DNA from: Candidatus Bathyarchaeota archaeon
GTDB taxonomy: Archaea > Thermoproteota > Bathyarchaeia > Bathyarchaeales > Bathycorpusculaceae
Reading direction: 5' to 3'
DNA: 64,000 nt
NCBI GenBank assembly: GCA_003164295.1
Contig: PLTA01000039.1
Location: forward strand, 336,908 to 400,907
Shown piece after piece: positions 25,777 through 34,609 of the stretch. The notes under the pieces are model-generated. The model worked only from the letters and a program-made list of their open reading frames with translations, did not search any database and was not told where the DNA came from. How positions within the stretch are numbered: the stretch's first letter is position 1; every line of letters starts with the position of its first letter. The position numbers and the translations under genes are program-made.

Positions 25777-26343
25777 TCAAAGCCTCGATTGTGTGAGGTG
25801 CTGCTTTCTTGCTTCAATTACGTACTCCATTGGAATTCTTGCTTTGCGTGATAACGGCTTGAATATTTTGGCCTTTCGTCCACTTTCAATTTCAGTAAAT
25901 AAACAAAAGTATCCTTTGGATAAGGTTCCAACCCATCCGCTTGCTTCAAGATATCTTAAAACTATATTCGGATTTATTATCCAAATGTGAAGTTTTCTGC
26001 GCTTTGTCTCACAAGCAAAATAGCATTCCTTCAAATGAGGAACAGGCAAAAGCCTGCTTAAAATAAATGGCCAAACATCAGTTTCGACAGGGAATGCAAG
26101 TTTCAATTCTTCAGTCGCTACACGATTCATCTCTTTTAAGGCTTCAAAAGGATTTGATAAATGCTCCAATAAATGATTCGATTTAATAGAACGGAAACTT
26201 GCTTCCTTAAAAGGCAGATATTGGGCGTCAGCTAATACTGTGGGTTTATTTTTATTGGTTAGGAAATTGTAGCTTGAATCTACTCGACAATCCCCCCAAG
26301 TGTCGTTACCACATCCAAGATTAAGCGTTAACAAGCTGCCCAT
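25777..26343 (-). CDS. SAM-dependent methyltransferase
   Basis: 188 residues. MGSLLTLNLGCGNDTWGDCR is motif I, VLADAQYLPFKEASFRSIKS and NHLLEHLSNPFEALKEMNRV are motifs II-III of a class I methyltransferase, with VEYV-type basic C-terminus (RKAKIFKPLSRKARIP). It resembles the methyltransferase part of the neighbour at 24430 and closes the glycan locus. Substrate unknown. Confidence 0.78.
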   Translation of the reverse strand: MGSLLTLNLGCGNDTWGDCRVDSSYNFLTNKNKPTVLADAQYLPFKEASFRSIKSNHLLEHLSNPFEALKEMNRVATEELKLAFPVETDVWPFILSRLLPVPHLKECYFACETKRRKLHIWIINPNIVLRYLEASGWVGTLSKGYFCLFTEIESGRKAKIFKPLSRKARIPMEYVIEARKQHLTQSRL

Positions 26344-26491
26344 TTCCGACGCATCATCGACTTAATTCTATTAATCCATCCAGCTATTAGTTTTCGATTT
26401 TATTATGCTTTTGCTTAAACCCAATTGCTTCTATTCCGTAAGCAAATTCAGCTATGAAATGGGTGTTCAGACAAATGATAGACATTGTTAT

Positions 26492-26761
26492 CTATAATAG
26501 TAGACTTGCAAGCAGATTATTCAGTTCTTGTCTATTCTTTATACTTCTAAAAATGGCTTTTCCACTTGTATAAAGCCGGAACGAAAACTCTTGAAAGGTT
26601 AATTCAAAAATTATTCCCGCTATTTTGTTTTTGACCTGCGCTTTTTTTAAAATATTAGTTATGGCCTCATCCTTCTTGTCATATTTGAAGACAACTATGA
26701 CGTCTTTTTCTGCGCCACATGTGCCTTCAACGCGAGAAACATAGTCGTCTATTGTTGCCAT
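26492..26761 (-). CDS. Small protein after SufS, possibly TBP-fold-like
   Basis: 89 residues; its ATG overlaps the SufS stop codon (TAATG), so it is coupled to the Fe-S operon. Not recognised with certainty. The C-terminal half, FRLYTSGKAIFRSIKNRQEL followed by a short helix, resembles one half-repeat of TATA-binding-protein-fold domains (strand, SGK turn, strand, long helix). A single cysteine (residue 15) is present. It could be a small accessory factor for sulfur transfer; this is inference from position only. Confidence 0.55.
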   Translation of the reverse strand: MATIDDYVSRVEGTCGAEKDVIVVFKYDKKDEAITNILKKAQVKNKIAGIIFELTFQEFSFRLYTSGKAIFRSIKNRQELNNLLASLLL

Positions 26762-27993
26762 TATTGTTGTCCAATCTCCTTTAAGACTTCGACAAATCTG
26801 TCAATTTCTTCTTTTGTGTTGTAAATGTAAAAGCTTGCTCGGTCAGATGATTGAAGTTTGAGAATTTGCTCATGTAGCGGTTGTGCGCAATGATAACCGC
26901 TGCGAATCATTATCCCATAATTATCACAGATTAAGGCAACATCATGTGAAGATAAACCCTTAACACTAAAGGGTATGATGCCACATTTCTTAGAAAGGTC
27001 ACAAGACCCATGAACTACAACATTGTTACACTCCTGAAGGCGTTCAACAGCATATTTAGTTAACTCTTTCTCATGGCTAAGCACTTGGTCCATGCCCAAC
27101 GCTTCAAGATACTTTACCGCTTCAGCCAAACCAATTGCCCCACAAATGTCAGGCGTGCCTGCTTCAAACTTCCAAGGCAAATCATTCCAACTTATGCTAC
27201 AGCCTGAACCAGGGTTAAATGATACTTCCTTTATCATTTCTCCTCCACCTTGAAACGGCACCATCTTTTGAAGAACATCCTTTTTGCCATAAAGCACTCC
27301 GATACCTGTAGGCCCGAGCATTTTGTGTCCTGAAAAAGCAAGAAAATCTATGTCTAAATCTTGAACATCAACTGCCAGATGAGGCACTGACTGTGCGCCG
27401 TCAACAAGCATTAAAGAGCCATTATCATGCGCTGCCTTTGTGATTCGTTTAACATCATTAATTATGCCTGTAACATTTGAAACGTGGCTTAAACAGGCAA
27501 TTTTTGTTTTCTTGGAAAATTTGCTTTCGAAATCGTCGTAGTCCAATGTTCCATCTGAGTTTACGTTTGCATATTTGATTTTGAAGCCTTTAAGTTTAGA
27601 AGTGATTTCCCAAGGAACAATGTTGCTGTGATGCTCCATGAGCGAAACTAGAACCTCATCATCTTTACCAAGGTTGCTTAGTCCCCAAGAGTAGGCAACT
27701 AAATTGATGGCTTCTGTTGTTCCTCTGACAAAAACAACCTCTTGCCAATCTTTTGAGTTAATGAATTCTGCTATTTTTTGCCTTGAATTTTCGTAGAGGT
27801 CAGTTGCTTCCAAAGACAATGTATGGATTGCTCTGTGTACATTGGCGTTGCTGTTTTCGTAAAAGCTGGCGATGGCATCGATTACTTGACGTGGCTTCTG
27901 GGTTGTTGCGGCGTTATCAAAGTAAATTAGAGGATTATCATTTACTTGACGTTTAAGGATTGGAAAGTCTTGGCGAAGCGCTTGAATATCCAC
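26761..27993 (-). CDS. sufS: Cysteine desulfurase, SufS type
   Basis: 410 residues. PLP enzyme that takes sulfur from cysteine for Fe-S clusters and thio-cofactors. Visible motifs: IYFDNAATTQKPRQVIDAI, NANVHRAIHTLS, FVRGTTEAINLVA, EHHSNIVPWE, LVDGAQSVPH, FSGHKMLGPTGIGVLYG (PLP lysine) and IMIRSGYHCAQPLH with the catalytic cysteine in the RxGxxCA context of group II (SufS). It lies directly downstream of the scaffold gene (two-base gap). Confidence 0.92.
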   Translation of the reverse strand: MDIQALRQDFPILKRQVNDNPLIYFDNAATTQKPRQVIDAIASFYENSNANVHRAIHTLSLEATDLYENSRQKIAEFINSKDWQEVVFVRGTTEAINLVAYSWGLSNLGKDDEVLVSLMEHHSNIVPWEITSKLKGFKIKYANVNSDGTLDYDDFESKFSKKTKIACLSHVSNVTGIINDVKRITKAAHDNGSLMLVDGAQSVPHLAVDVQDLDIDFLAFSGHKMLGPTGIGVLYGKKDVLQKMVPFQGGGEMIKEVSFNPGSGCSISWNDLPWKFEAGTPDICGAIGLAEAVKYLEALGMDQVLSHEKELTKYAVERLQECNNVVVHGSCDLSKKCGIIPFSVKGLSSHDVALICDNYGIMIRSGYHCAQPLHEQILKLQSSDRASFYIYNTKEEIDRFVEVLKEIGQQ

Positions 27994-27995
27994 GA

Positions 27996-28517
27996 TTACT
28001 TCTCAGCCTTTTTCTCTTCCTCTACCTTCATCCTCTTAGACAACGTCTTTGCAAGTTCTTCTTCTTCAAGCGCCTGTTTTTCTTCAAAAGTGTGTTCTGC
28101 AGGTAGCCAACTGGGTGCTGTTACGCCTTTCTCTTTGAAGTATTGTCTGATTGCACGTTTCAATGCACCAACGGCTAGGACGCCGCAGTGGAATTTGACG
28201 CTTGGTAAGCCGCCGATTTCCTCAGTTACTTTTTTCCAAGTAATGTCTTCCCATGCCTTCTCCAATGTTAAGCACTTTACCATTTCGGTTACAATGCTGG
28301 AGGTAGCGATGTTCGCGGCGCAGCCATAACTTTCAAACTGGGCTTTCTCAATGATTTGTTTAGTTTCGTCGATTTTGAGGTAGAATGTTATCATGTCTCC
28401 GCAAGCTGGATTTCCAGCCACTGCCACAACGGTTGCGTCTTCCATTTTTCCAAGATTCTTGGGGTGTCTAAATAAATCCATAACTTTTGGGTTGTAAGGT
28501 AACGGTATACGTGACAT
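27996..28517 (-). CDS. IscU/NifU/SufU-type Fe-S scaffold
   Basis: 173 residues from MSRIPLPYNPKVMDLFRHPK; AGGAG lies 11 bases upstream, so this ATG is chosen over a TTG eight codons earlier. The three cluster-ligand cysteines are present: AGNPACGDMI, ESYGCAANIATS (usual GCG/GCA..) and KFHCGVLAVGALK. VTEEIGGLPSVK is also conserved. A charged C-terminal tail (~residues 130-173, Glu/Lys rich) is extra to the core. It sits between two cysteine desulfurase genes, overlapping neither (one base gap upstream). Confidence 0.9.
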   Translation of the reverse strand: MSRIPLPYNPKVMDLFRHPKNLGKMEDATVVAVAGNPACGDMITFYLKIDETKQIIEKAQFESYGCAANIATSSIVTEMVKCLTLEKAWEDITWKKVTEEIGGLPSVKFHCGVLAVGALKRAIRQYFKEKGVTAPSWLPAEHTFEEKQALEEEELAKTLSKRMKVEEEKKAEK

Positions 28518-28518
28518 A

Positions 28519-29742
28519 CTAATGAACTCCTGTTGAGCCAACTATCCCTCTGATTCGGTTAACAGCTATTGGTAAGACTTTGAGAACGTAAGCTATATCT
28601 TCTTCTGTAAGGTAACGCGTCGTTTTCATGAGAATGCTGCCGTGTGCTTCCTCAAATATGCGTCCGATGGCGATGAGAACGTGGCTTGGCTGGAGTAGTC
28701 TTCGGCTGCATGCGCTTCCGCTGGAAACGTAGACGCCTTGGAGGCTGAGTTCAATTGTTAATGCTTCGCCTTCAGCTCGCAGTATGCTTACATTAGCGTT
28801 ATCTGAGGATCGTTTGTCGCCTTTTGGACCATTAAAACGCAAATCATCAAGCTCAGCGAATATACCGTCAACAAGCTTATCGCGTAACATCCGCATCTTA
28901 GCCGTGTTTGCTTCAAAGTCTTTGAATGCAAGCTCTGACGCTTTGGTGAAACCAACGATTAATGGGGTGTTTTCGACTCCTGGCCAAAGTTTCTGGGTTC
29001 CAATTTGCCCTTCCAAAATACGTTCCATATTTATACCGTCTCGCAAATACAATGCTCCCATGCCGCGCGGTCCCTGAATTTTGTAACTGCTGATTGTGGC
29101 TAAATCCACGTTTAATTTTTGCACATTAAAGGGGATTCTACCGTAGGCGTCCGATGCGTCAGTGTGGAAGAGTGCTTGCGGGTTTTTGGCTTTAACAATA
29201 TCAACTGCCTCTTTAATTGGCTGTACAGTGCCAATTTCGTTGTTTACGGTTGAAATGCTTACAAGTATGGTTTCGTTGTCGACGGCTTCTTTGAGTTTTT
29301 CAAGGTTGATGAAGCCTTCTTTGTTTACCGGAATTTTAGTTGTTGTGAAACCGAATTTTTGCATCATCTCGGCAACTTGGAGCACGTTGATGGGTTCGAT
29401 TTCTGATATGACGATTTTTTTGCCTTTACTTTTTTGTGCAAAACATGTGCCCATGATAGCTAGATTGTTTGCTTCTGTTTCGCCTGGCGTGAACGTGATT
29501 TCCTCAAGGATTTTTGCGCCCATATCTTGGCTGATTTTTTTGAAACAGTTTATTATTACTTCAAATGCTTCCCATCCTGGCTTGTGCGTTAGTGTGGGGT
29601 TGCCGTAGGCTTTCTTGTTAAAATACGGTAGCATTTCGTCGATTACTTCTTGAGGGACGATGCTGGAATTTTCATTGTCTAAGTAAACTTCATGTGTTAT
29701 GCCTTCGTGCAGTTTGAGAAGTTCTTTTACGTTTTCAACCAT
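28519..29742 (-). CDS. Cysteine desulfurase, IscS/NifS type
   Basis: 407 residues and the first gene of the operon. VYLDNENSSIVPQEVIDEM replaces the usual YLDNAAT motif. FTPGETEANNLAI, VSISTVNNEIGTVQP, LFHTDASDAYGRI, ISSYKIQGPRGMGALYLR (PLP lysine; commonly SxHKxxGPKG) and VSSGSACSRRL with the catalytic cysteine mark group I. These variations place it in a divergent archaeal branch. Having both IscS and SufS types in one operon is uncommon. Confidence 0.87.
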   Translation of the reverse strand: MVENVKELLKLHEGITHEVYLDNENSSIVPQEVIDEMLPYFNKKAYGNPTLTHKPGWEAFEVIINCFKKISQDMGAKILEEITFTPGETEANNLAIMGTCFAQKSKGKKIVISEIEPINVLQVAEMMQKFGFTTTKIPVNKEGFINLEKLKEAVDNETILVSISTVNNEIGTVQPIKEAVDIVKAKNPQALFHTDASDAYGRIPFNVQKLNVDLATISSYKIQGPRGMGALYLRDGINMERILEGQIGTQKLWPGVENTPLIVGFTKASELAFKDFEANTAKMRMLRDKLVDGIFAELDDLRFNGPKGDKRSSDNANVSILRAEGEALTIELSLQGVYVSSGSACSRRLLQPSHVLIAIGRIFEEAHGSILMKTTRYLTEEDIAYVLKVLPIAVNRIRGIVGSTGVH

Positions 29743-29838
29743 ACAGTATCCTACCTAAATAGAGAGATTAGATAACTCGTCACCCTTGCTAATGCACGTT
29801 CAAGTAAAAAAACCTAACCCACTTTTCTAAGCTGCGCT

Positions 29839-30340
29839 TTAGGGAAATGTGCTGTTGAAAACCGCTGGACTTAATGGTTCCTCAACAATTGGTGTGACTG
29901 AGCAGTTAACAATTGGGGAGCCACCATATTCCATCTGTACCCCAATTCCAAGCGAGGCGTGCCCCGTCATTTGAAAAGGGTAATTATTAATCACCGCTAC
30001 TCCTTGCTTGTTAAAGGCAACAATCTCAAGGAAACCGTTGTAAACCGTGTTGTCACCAGTATTGTTGATAAAGCCTCTAACCTGAAGATTATACGGTTGA
30101 TAAAATTCTATTGTCTTCAGCAGTTAAGCTAAGGACTATCGCGGTAGCGTTTAAGCCAGGCTTTTGGATAATTGGGACTAATAACGGCGTTTGTTGGTTG
30201 TTTACAGGATTTGTTTGAGTTTGGATACTGTTTTCAATCTTCCCTATGTTGGCGCTGAAGAATAAGCCTATGAAAACCGTGGAAACTAAAATAACTGCGA
30301 TGCAGACAGCGGCTAAAGCAATTACTAACTTAGCACCCAT
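29839..30340 (-). pseudogene. Frameshifted membrane-anchored protein
   Basis: The frame from ATG 30340 encodes an N-terminal membrane helix (KLVIALAAVCIAVILVSTVFIGLFF) and stops after 83 codons at 30089. The next frame continues without gap from ~30118 down to a TAA at 29839-29841 and reads as protein: KTIEFYQPYNLQVRG, NNTGDNTVYNGFLEIVAFNK, VQMEYGGSP. Together they give one ~165-residue protein: anchor, Gln/Asn/Pro linker and a small extracellular beta domain. A single indel near 30115-30125 separates the frames. It is a recent pseudogene or a sequence error. Confidence 0.6.
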
Positions 30341-30504
30341 CTCTAACCCCTAAAATTAGATACTGTTATCTCGATAAAAGCATTGCCAGGGAATTTTTGA
30401 TTATAAACTAAGCCATAAATCAGGCAAAAACTTCAGAGTAAACTAAAACTCTAATAACCCACTCAAACCATACTAGCAAAAAAGAAAATTATTGGCGAAT
30501 TTAC

Positions 30505-32736
30505 TTGAAGATTTTAGAGTTACCCGTTCCAGAACAGGTAAAAGAAGTTCTGTTACAATTGGGGATTTCGGAACTATTTCCTCCTCAAGAAGACACCATA
30601 CGGGCAGGTGTGCTGGAAGGCAAAAATATCGTATTAGCCAGCCCAACCGCTTCGGGTAAAACTTTGATTGCTGAACTCTGTAGTCTCAAACACGTTTTGG
30701 AAAAGAATGGCAAAGTAATTTATCTTGCGCCGCTTCGGGCGTTGGCGAGCGAAAAATTTGAAGAGTTCAAAAAATACACAACAATCAAAAAAGCGGATGG
30801 TAGAAAAGTCAGTGTCGGAGTCAGCACAGGCGATTTTGACACAGCCGACAATTGGCTTCAACGATACGACATAATAGTAACTACCAATGAGAAGGCTGAT
30901 TCGCTTCTGCGGCACCGCGCGAAATGGATGGATGATATTTCTTTGGTGATAGCGGATGAGGTTCACCTTTTAAACGATGCTGGGCGAGGTCCAACTCTTG
31001 AAGTGGTGTTGGCACGTCTAATGCAGGTTAATCCAGACATCCAAGTTTTGGCGTTAAGCGCAACTATAGGTAACGTTGATGAAATCGCTAGTTGGCTAAA
31101 TGCTAAATTCATTGTTACTGAGTGGCGTCCCGTCACCTTAAAAGAAGGCATCGTTTTGAACGATGAAATCCAATACAAAGATGGCGGCGCAAGAAAAATA
31201 GAAAAGAAAACCCATATCCCCACTGTAAATCTGGTTTTAAACACCATCAAAAGCGGTGGACAAGCTCTCGTTTTTGCTTCAACAAGAAAAAACTCGGTTT
31301 CAGCCGCCAAAACCGTCGCCCAACATACAGGCGATGCCTTATCCAAACCCATGAAGCGCACCTTGGAGCATGAAGCAGAAAAAATTCTTTCATCAGGCGA
31401 GCGAACTCAAATTAGCGAAAACTTAGCTGAGTTTGTCAGGTGTGGCGTAGCTTTTCATCATGCGGGCTTAGCGGGTGCGCATCGTAAGATAATTGAGGAT
31501 GCGTTTAAGGAGGGTAAAATCAAAGTTTTAACTGCCACTCCCACGTTGGCGTTTGGCGTTAACCTTCCTGCTCGCATGGTTATCATTCAGGATTACAGGC
31601 GTTTTGAGCCAGGCTACGGCAACTACCCCATCAGCGTACTTGATTATAAGCAGATGGCTGGTCGAGCTGGCAGACCAAAATATGACAAAGTAGGTGAATC
31701 CGTTCTTATAGCCAAAACCTCAGATGAAGCCGATTACTTGATGGAAGGTTATGTTATGGCTAAGCCCGAGCGCATCTGGTCCAGATTGGGCGTTGAAAAA
31801 ATCATTCGCGGCCATGTTTTGGCAACTGTTGCTTCGGATTTTGCGCATTCTGAAGAGGGAATATACGAGTTTTTCAGCAGAACCTTCTACGCTTACCAAT
31901 ATGATGTGAAAGCAATCAAGGGTATTATCGGTAAAATTTTGAAGTCCCTTTACGAAGAGGAAATGATTGATTTAAGCGGCGACAACATTTACGCGACAAA
32001 GTTTGGGAAACGAACAAGTGACCTCTACATCGACCCATTATCCGCAGTTGTAATCCGAAATGCTCTAAAAAATGAGCCAGCCAACATCACTGATTTTGGT
32101 TTGCTTCATCTTATTTCTCATACTCCCGACATGGGACCCGTCATGAGACCTTACGCACGTGAATGTGACGTTTTAGCATTGCAACTGGAGCAGCATAGAG
32201 ATGAGTTGTTTGTTGATCCGCCAAACGAGTGGGATGACCATTTAACATACGAGCAGTTCCTTGGCGAAATCAAAACAGCAGTAGTTATGAAAAACTGGAT
32301 TGAAGAAATCAGCGAAGAAAAACTCATCGAACAATTTAACGTGCAGCCAGGCGATTTATACCGAACCATCGAGAATGCAAAATGGCTGCTTCATGCAACC
32401 GACGAATTAGCGGCGCTTTTTGGTGCAAAAGAAATCTTGCCTTTAACCAATGAGTTGGTGGAGCGGGTTTCTAAAGGCATAAAGAAAGAACTCTTACCGA
32501 TCGTCCATCTTGAAGGGATTGGTAGAGTCCGCGGACGCATAATTTTCCACGCAGGATACAGAACAATTGAAGATATCAAACATGCATCAATTGAAGAATT
32601 GGCGAATCTGCCAACTATTGGTCCACGTTTGGCGAAGAAGATTAAGGAGCAGGTGGGCGGATTCGTTAAAAAGGATGAATGGGAAAAACTTGATACTGAG
32701 CAAGAGTTTAAACAGAAGGCGCTTGGAGATTTTTAA
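30505..32736 (+). CDS. hel308: Hel308-type Ski2-like DNA helicase
   Basis: 743 residues from TTG. ATP-dependent 3'-5' helicase acting at stalled replication forks in archaea. Q-motif-like FPPQEDTIRAG (25-35), Walker A ASPTASGKT (45-53), APLRALASEK, DEVH (151-154), LALSATIGN, VFASTRKN, FHHAGLAGAHR, TATPTLAFGVNLPA, MAGRAGRPKYD. A winged helix and ratchet domain follow, then C-terminal helix-hairpin-helix segments (HLEGIGRVRGRIIFHAG and ELANLPTIGPRLAKKIKEQV). Length fits the family. Confidence 0.93.
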   Translation: MKILELPVPEQVKEVLLQLGISELFPPQEDTIRAGVLEGKNIVLASPTASGKTLIAELCSLKHVLEKNGKVIYLAPLRALASEKFEEFKKYTTIKKADGRKVSVGVSTGDFDTADNWLQRYDIIVTTNEKADSLLRHRAKWMDDISLVIADEVHLLNDAGRGPTLEVVLARLMQVNPDIQVLALSATIGNVDEIASWLNAKFIVTEWRPVTLKEGIVLNDEIQYKDGGARKIEKKTHIPTVNLVLNTIKSGGQALVFASTRKNSVSAAKTVAQHTGDALSKPMKRTLEHEAEKILSSGERTQISENLAEFVRCGVAFHHAGLAGAHRKIIEDAFKEGKIKVLTATPTLAFGVNLPARMVIIQDYRRFEPGYGNYPISVLDYKQMAGRAGRPKYDKVGESVLIAKTSDEADYLMEGYVMAKPERIWSRLGVEKIIRGHVLATVASDFAHSEEGIYEFFSRTFYAYQYDVKAIKGIIGKILKSLYEEEMIDLSGDNIYATKFGKRTSDLYIDPLSAVVIRNALKNEPANITDFGLLHLISHTPDMGPVMRPYARECDVLALQLEQHRDELFVDPPNEWDDHLTYEQFLGEIKTAVVMKNWIEEISEEKLIEQFNVQPGDLYRTIENAKWLLHATDELAALFGAKEILPLTNELVERVSKGIKKELLPIVHLEGIGRVRGRIIFHAGYRTIEDIKHASIEELANLPTIGPRLAKKIKEQVGGFVKKDEWEKLDTEQEFKQKALGDF

Positions 32737-32898
32737 CTTCTAAATTGGTTTTGCTTAATTTTTGTTTCGTTAAGAGAAGAAGAAGAAAGGTTGGCAGTAG
32801 CACCGCATCTTGCTCCTTCCAATCTTCAGAAAGAGGAAGAAACTGAAAGGAAGCGCACTTCTTCTTCTTTCAAAACACTCTATCATCGAATTCATCTA
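32737..32898. terminator. Convergent intergenic region with inverted purine/pyrimidine tracts
   Basis: Between hel308 and purB, which converge. GAAGAAGAAGAAAGG (~32776-32790) is mirrored by CTTCTTCTTCTTTC (~32859-32872), and an inner pair AGGTTGG/CCAATCT can also fold. Together they could form a ~95-base nested stem. T-rich TTAATTTTTG precedes it. Either a bidirectional transcription end or a small structured RNA. Confidence 0.35.
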
Positions 32899-34248
32899 TT
32901 ATGCTTTGGCGAATTTCTCGGCTTGTTTAACCGCCGTGCCCAAATAATTCTTCGGATCCAATGCCTCGTCAATTTCTTTCTCATTAAGTTTGCTGCTTAC
33001 AAGTTTATCTTTTAAGAGGACTTGTTTGAAATCCTGTTTTTCCACTGCGCTTTGAATTGTTAGTTTTCTTAGCAACTCGTGTGCATCTTGCCTGTTTACT
33101 CCTTTCTTTGCCAACGCCATCATCAACGATTCAGACATGGCGCGTCCCTGAGTTATGCCAAGGTTCTGTACCATCCGTTCCTTGTCAATTCGCAAGTTAG
33201 CAACAATATTGCACATTAAGCTAAGCATGTAGTCAAGTAAGATGTTTGATTCTGGCAAAATAAAGCGTTCAGCTGAAGACTGCGTTAAGTCTCTTTCATG
33301 CCAAGTAATCATATCTTCCAAGGCTGGAGTGCTGAGGCTTCGAACAATTCGGGCTAAACCGCAAACTCGTTCGCATGTTTCTGGATTCTGTTTATGAGGC
33401 ATGGTGGAGCTGCCGACCTGTTTGCTGGCTTCGAATGCTTCAAAAACCTCGGCTATTTCGGGTCTTTGCAGTTCCCGTATTTCAGTTGCAAAATTTTCAA
33501 GCGAAGAAGCAACCATTGCATAAATGCATATCAGTTCTGCGTAGCGGTCTCTTTGAACAATCTGGGTTGAGATTTCTGCTGCTTTGAGTCCGAGCCGTTT
33601 AGTTACGAGTTCCTGAATCACCTTAGCGTGTTCTCCTAAACCTGCCTGTGTACCCACGGCGCCGCTTATTTTTCCAACTAAAACCCGTTTTTTGGCTTCG
33701 TTTAAACGTTGAATGTGCCTGTCTAACTCGTAGCCCCAAACCGTAAATTTGAAACCCAAAGTAATCGGCAAAGCATGTTGCCCATGAGTTCTGCCAATCA
33801 TGACTGTTTCCTTATGCTCAGCCGCCTGCTTCTGCAAAACCACCTTCAAATCAACAAGTTTCTTCTCAATCAGCGCCATGGCATCTTTGAGCTGCAACGC
33901 ATTCGCCGTATCAACAATGTCGTAGCTTGTTGCCCCCAAATGAACGTAGGCACCGCTTGACCCACTGACCTCAGAAAGTGCACGAACCAGCGAGGCAATA
34001 TCATGCTTTATTAGTTTCTCAATAGCTTTTACACGGTCAACCTTAACGTGCTTCGTGTTAGCCATCGATGCGATTTTTTCAGCATCTTTGCGTGGAATGT
34101 TGCCTACCTCAGCATGTGCCAAAGCAAGAGCAGCTTCAACATCAAGCAATTTTTGTAAACGTGCTTCTTCTTCAAAAATTTTAAGCATTTCTGGCGTACC
34201 ATAACGTCCAGTATCTATCGGTGTAATTGGCAAGTGGTTTTTCCTCAA
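32899..34248 (-). CDS. purB: Adenylosuccinate lyase
   Basis: 449 residues. Catalyses two fumarate-releasing steps in purine synthesis. Conserved blocks: PIDTGRYGTPEM (N-terminus), HDIASLVRALSE, GRTHGQHALPITLGFK (catalytic His), SGAVGTQAGLGEHAKVI and the fumarase/lyase signature GSSTMPHKQNPETCERV. Standard length; likely monocistronic. Confidence 0.94.
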   Translation of the reverse strand: MRKNHLPITPIDTGRYGTPEMLKIFEEEARLQKLLDVEAALALAHAEVGNIPRKDAEKIASMANTKHVKVDRVKAIEKLIKHDIASLVRALSEVSGSSGAYVHLGATSYDIVDTANALQLKDAMALIEKKLVDLKVVLQKQAAEHKETVMIGRTHGQHALPITLGFKFTVWGYELDRHIQRLNEAKKRVLVGKISGAVGTQAGLGEHAKVIQELVTKRLGLKAAEISTQIVQRDRYAELICIYAMVASSLENFATEIRELQRPEIAEVFEAFEASKQVGSSTMPHKQNPETCERVCGLARIVRSLSTPALEDMITWHERDLTQSSAERFILPESNILLDYMLSLMCNIVANLRIDKERMVQNLGITQGRAMSESLMMALAKKGVNRQDAHELLRKLTIQSAVEKQDFKQVLLKDKLVSSKLNEKEIDEALDPKNYLGTAVKQAEKFAKA

Positions 34249-34609
34249 AGGCTAAGGATATACAGATTAAAGATTAATGTTTTCTGAAAAAAAACATTTT
34301 AAACGCATGATTTGCTTTAACTTTTACAAAAAATGAGCTAAGTAGTTTGGAAGGTCATAGGGCAGATTCACTTGCAAAGTTGATTGACCCTTGTTGTTAC
34401 GAATAATTATTGCCGGAATTCCTAACATACTTCTTAATTATCATTGCTTACAACTATCTCTCCGCTGGGCAGACATAATACCACGTGCCAACCTTGAGTT
34501 AACAAAGTCTAATTTTATTTGAATTTGTTAATTAAACAAGCAAATTAGTTAAAGATTAATGTTTTACGAATACTATTTCTCATCGTATTTGGTATAGAAG
34601 GTTTGTAGT
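34249..34609. other. Leader/intergenic region between purB and the asparagine-synthetase-like gene
   Basis: 360 AT-rich bases. On the minus strand 34324-34428 an ATG opens a 34-codon frame (IPAIIIRNNKGQSTL...) with normal-looking composition, and a second open stretch (HVVLCLPSGEIVV) precedes it in another frame. They may be debris of one decayed gene. No RNA structure recognised. TTATTTGAATTTG and similar A/T blocks near 34512-34560 could hold the promoter of the next gene. Confidence 0.35.
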
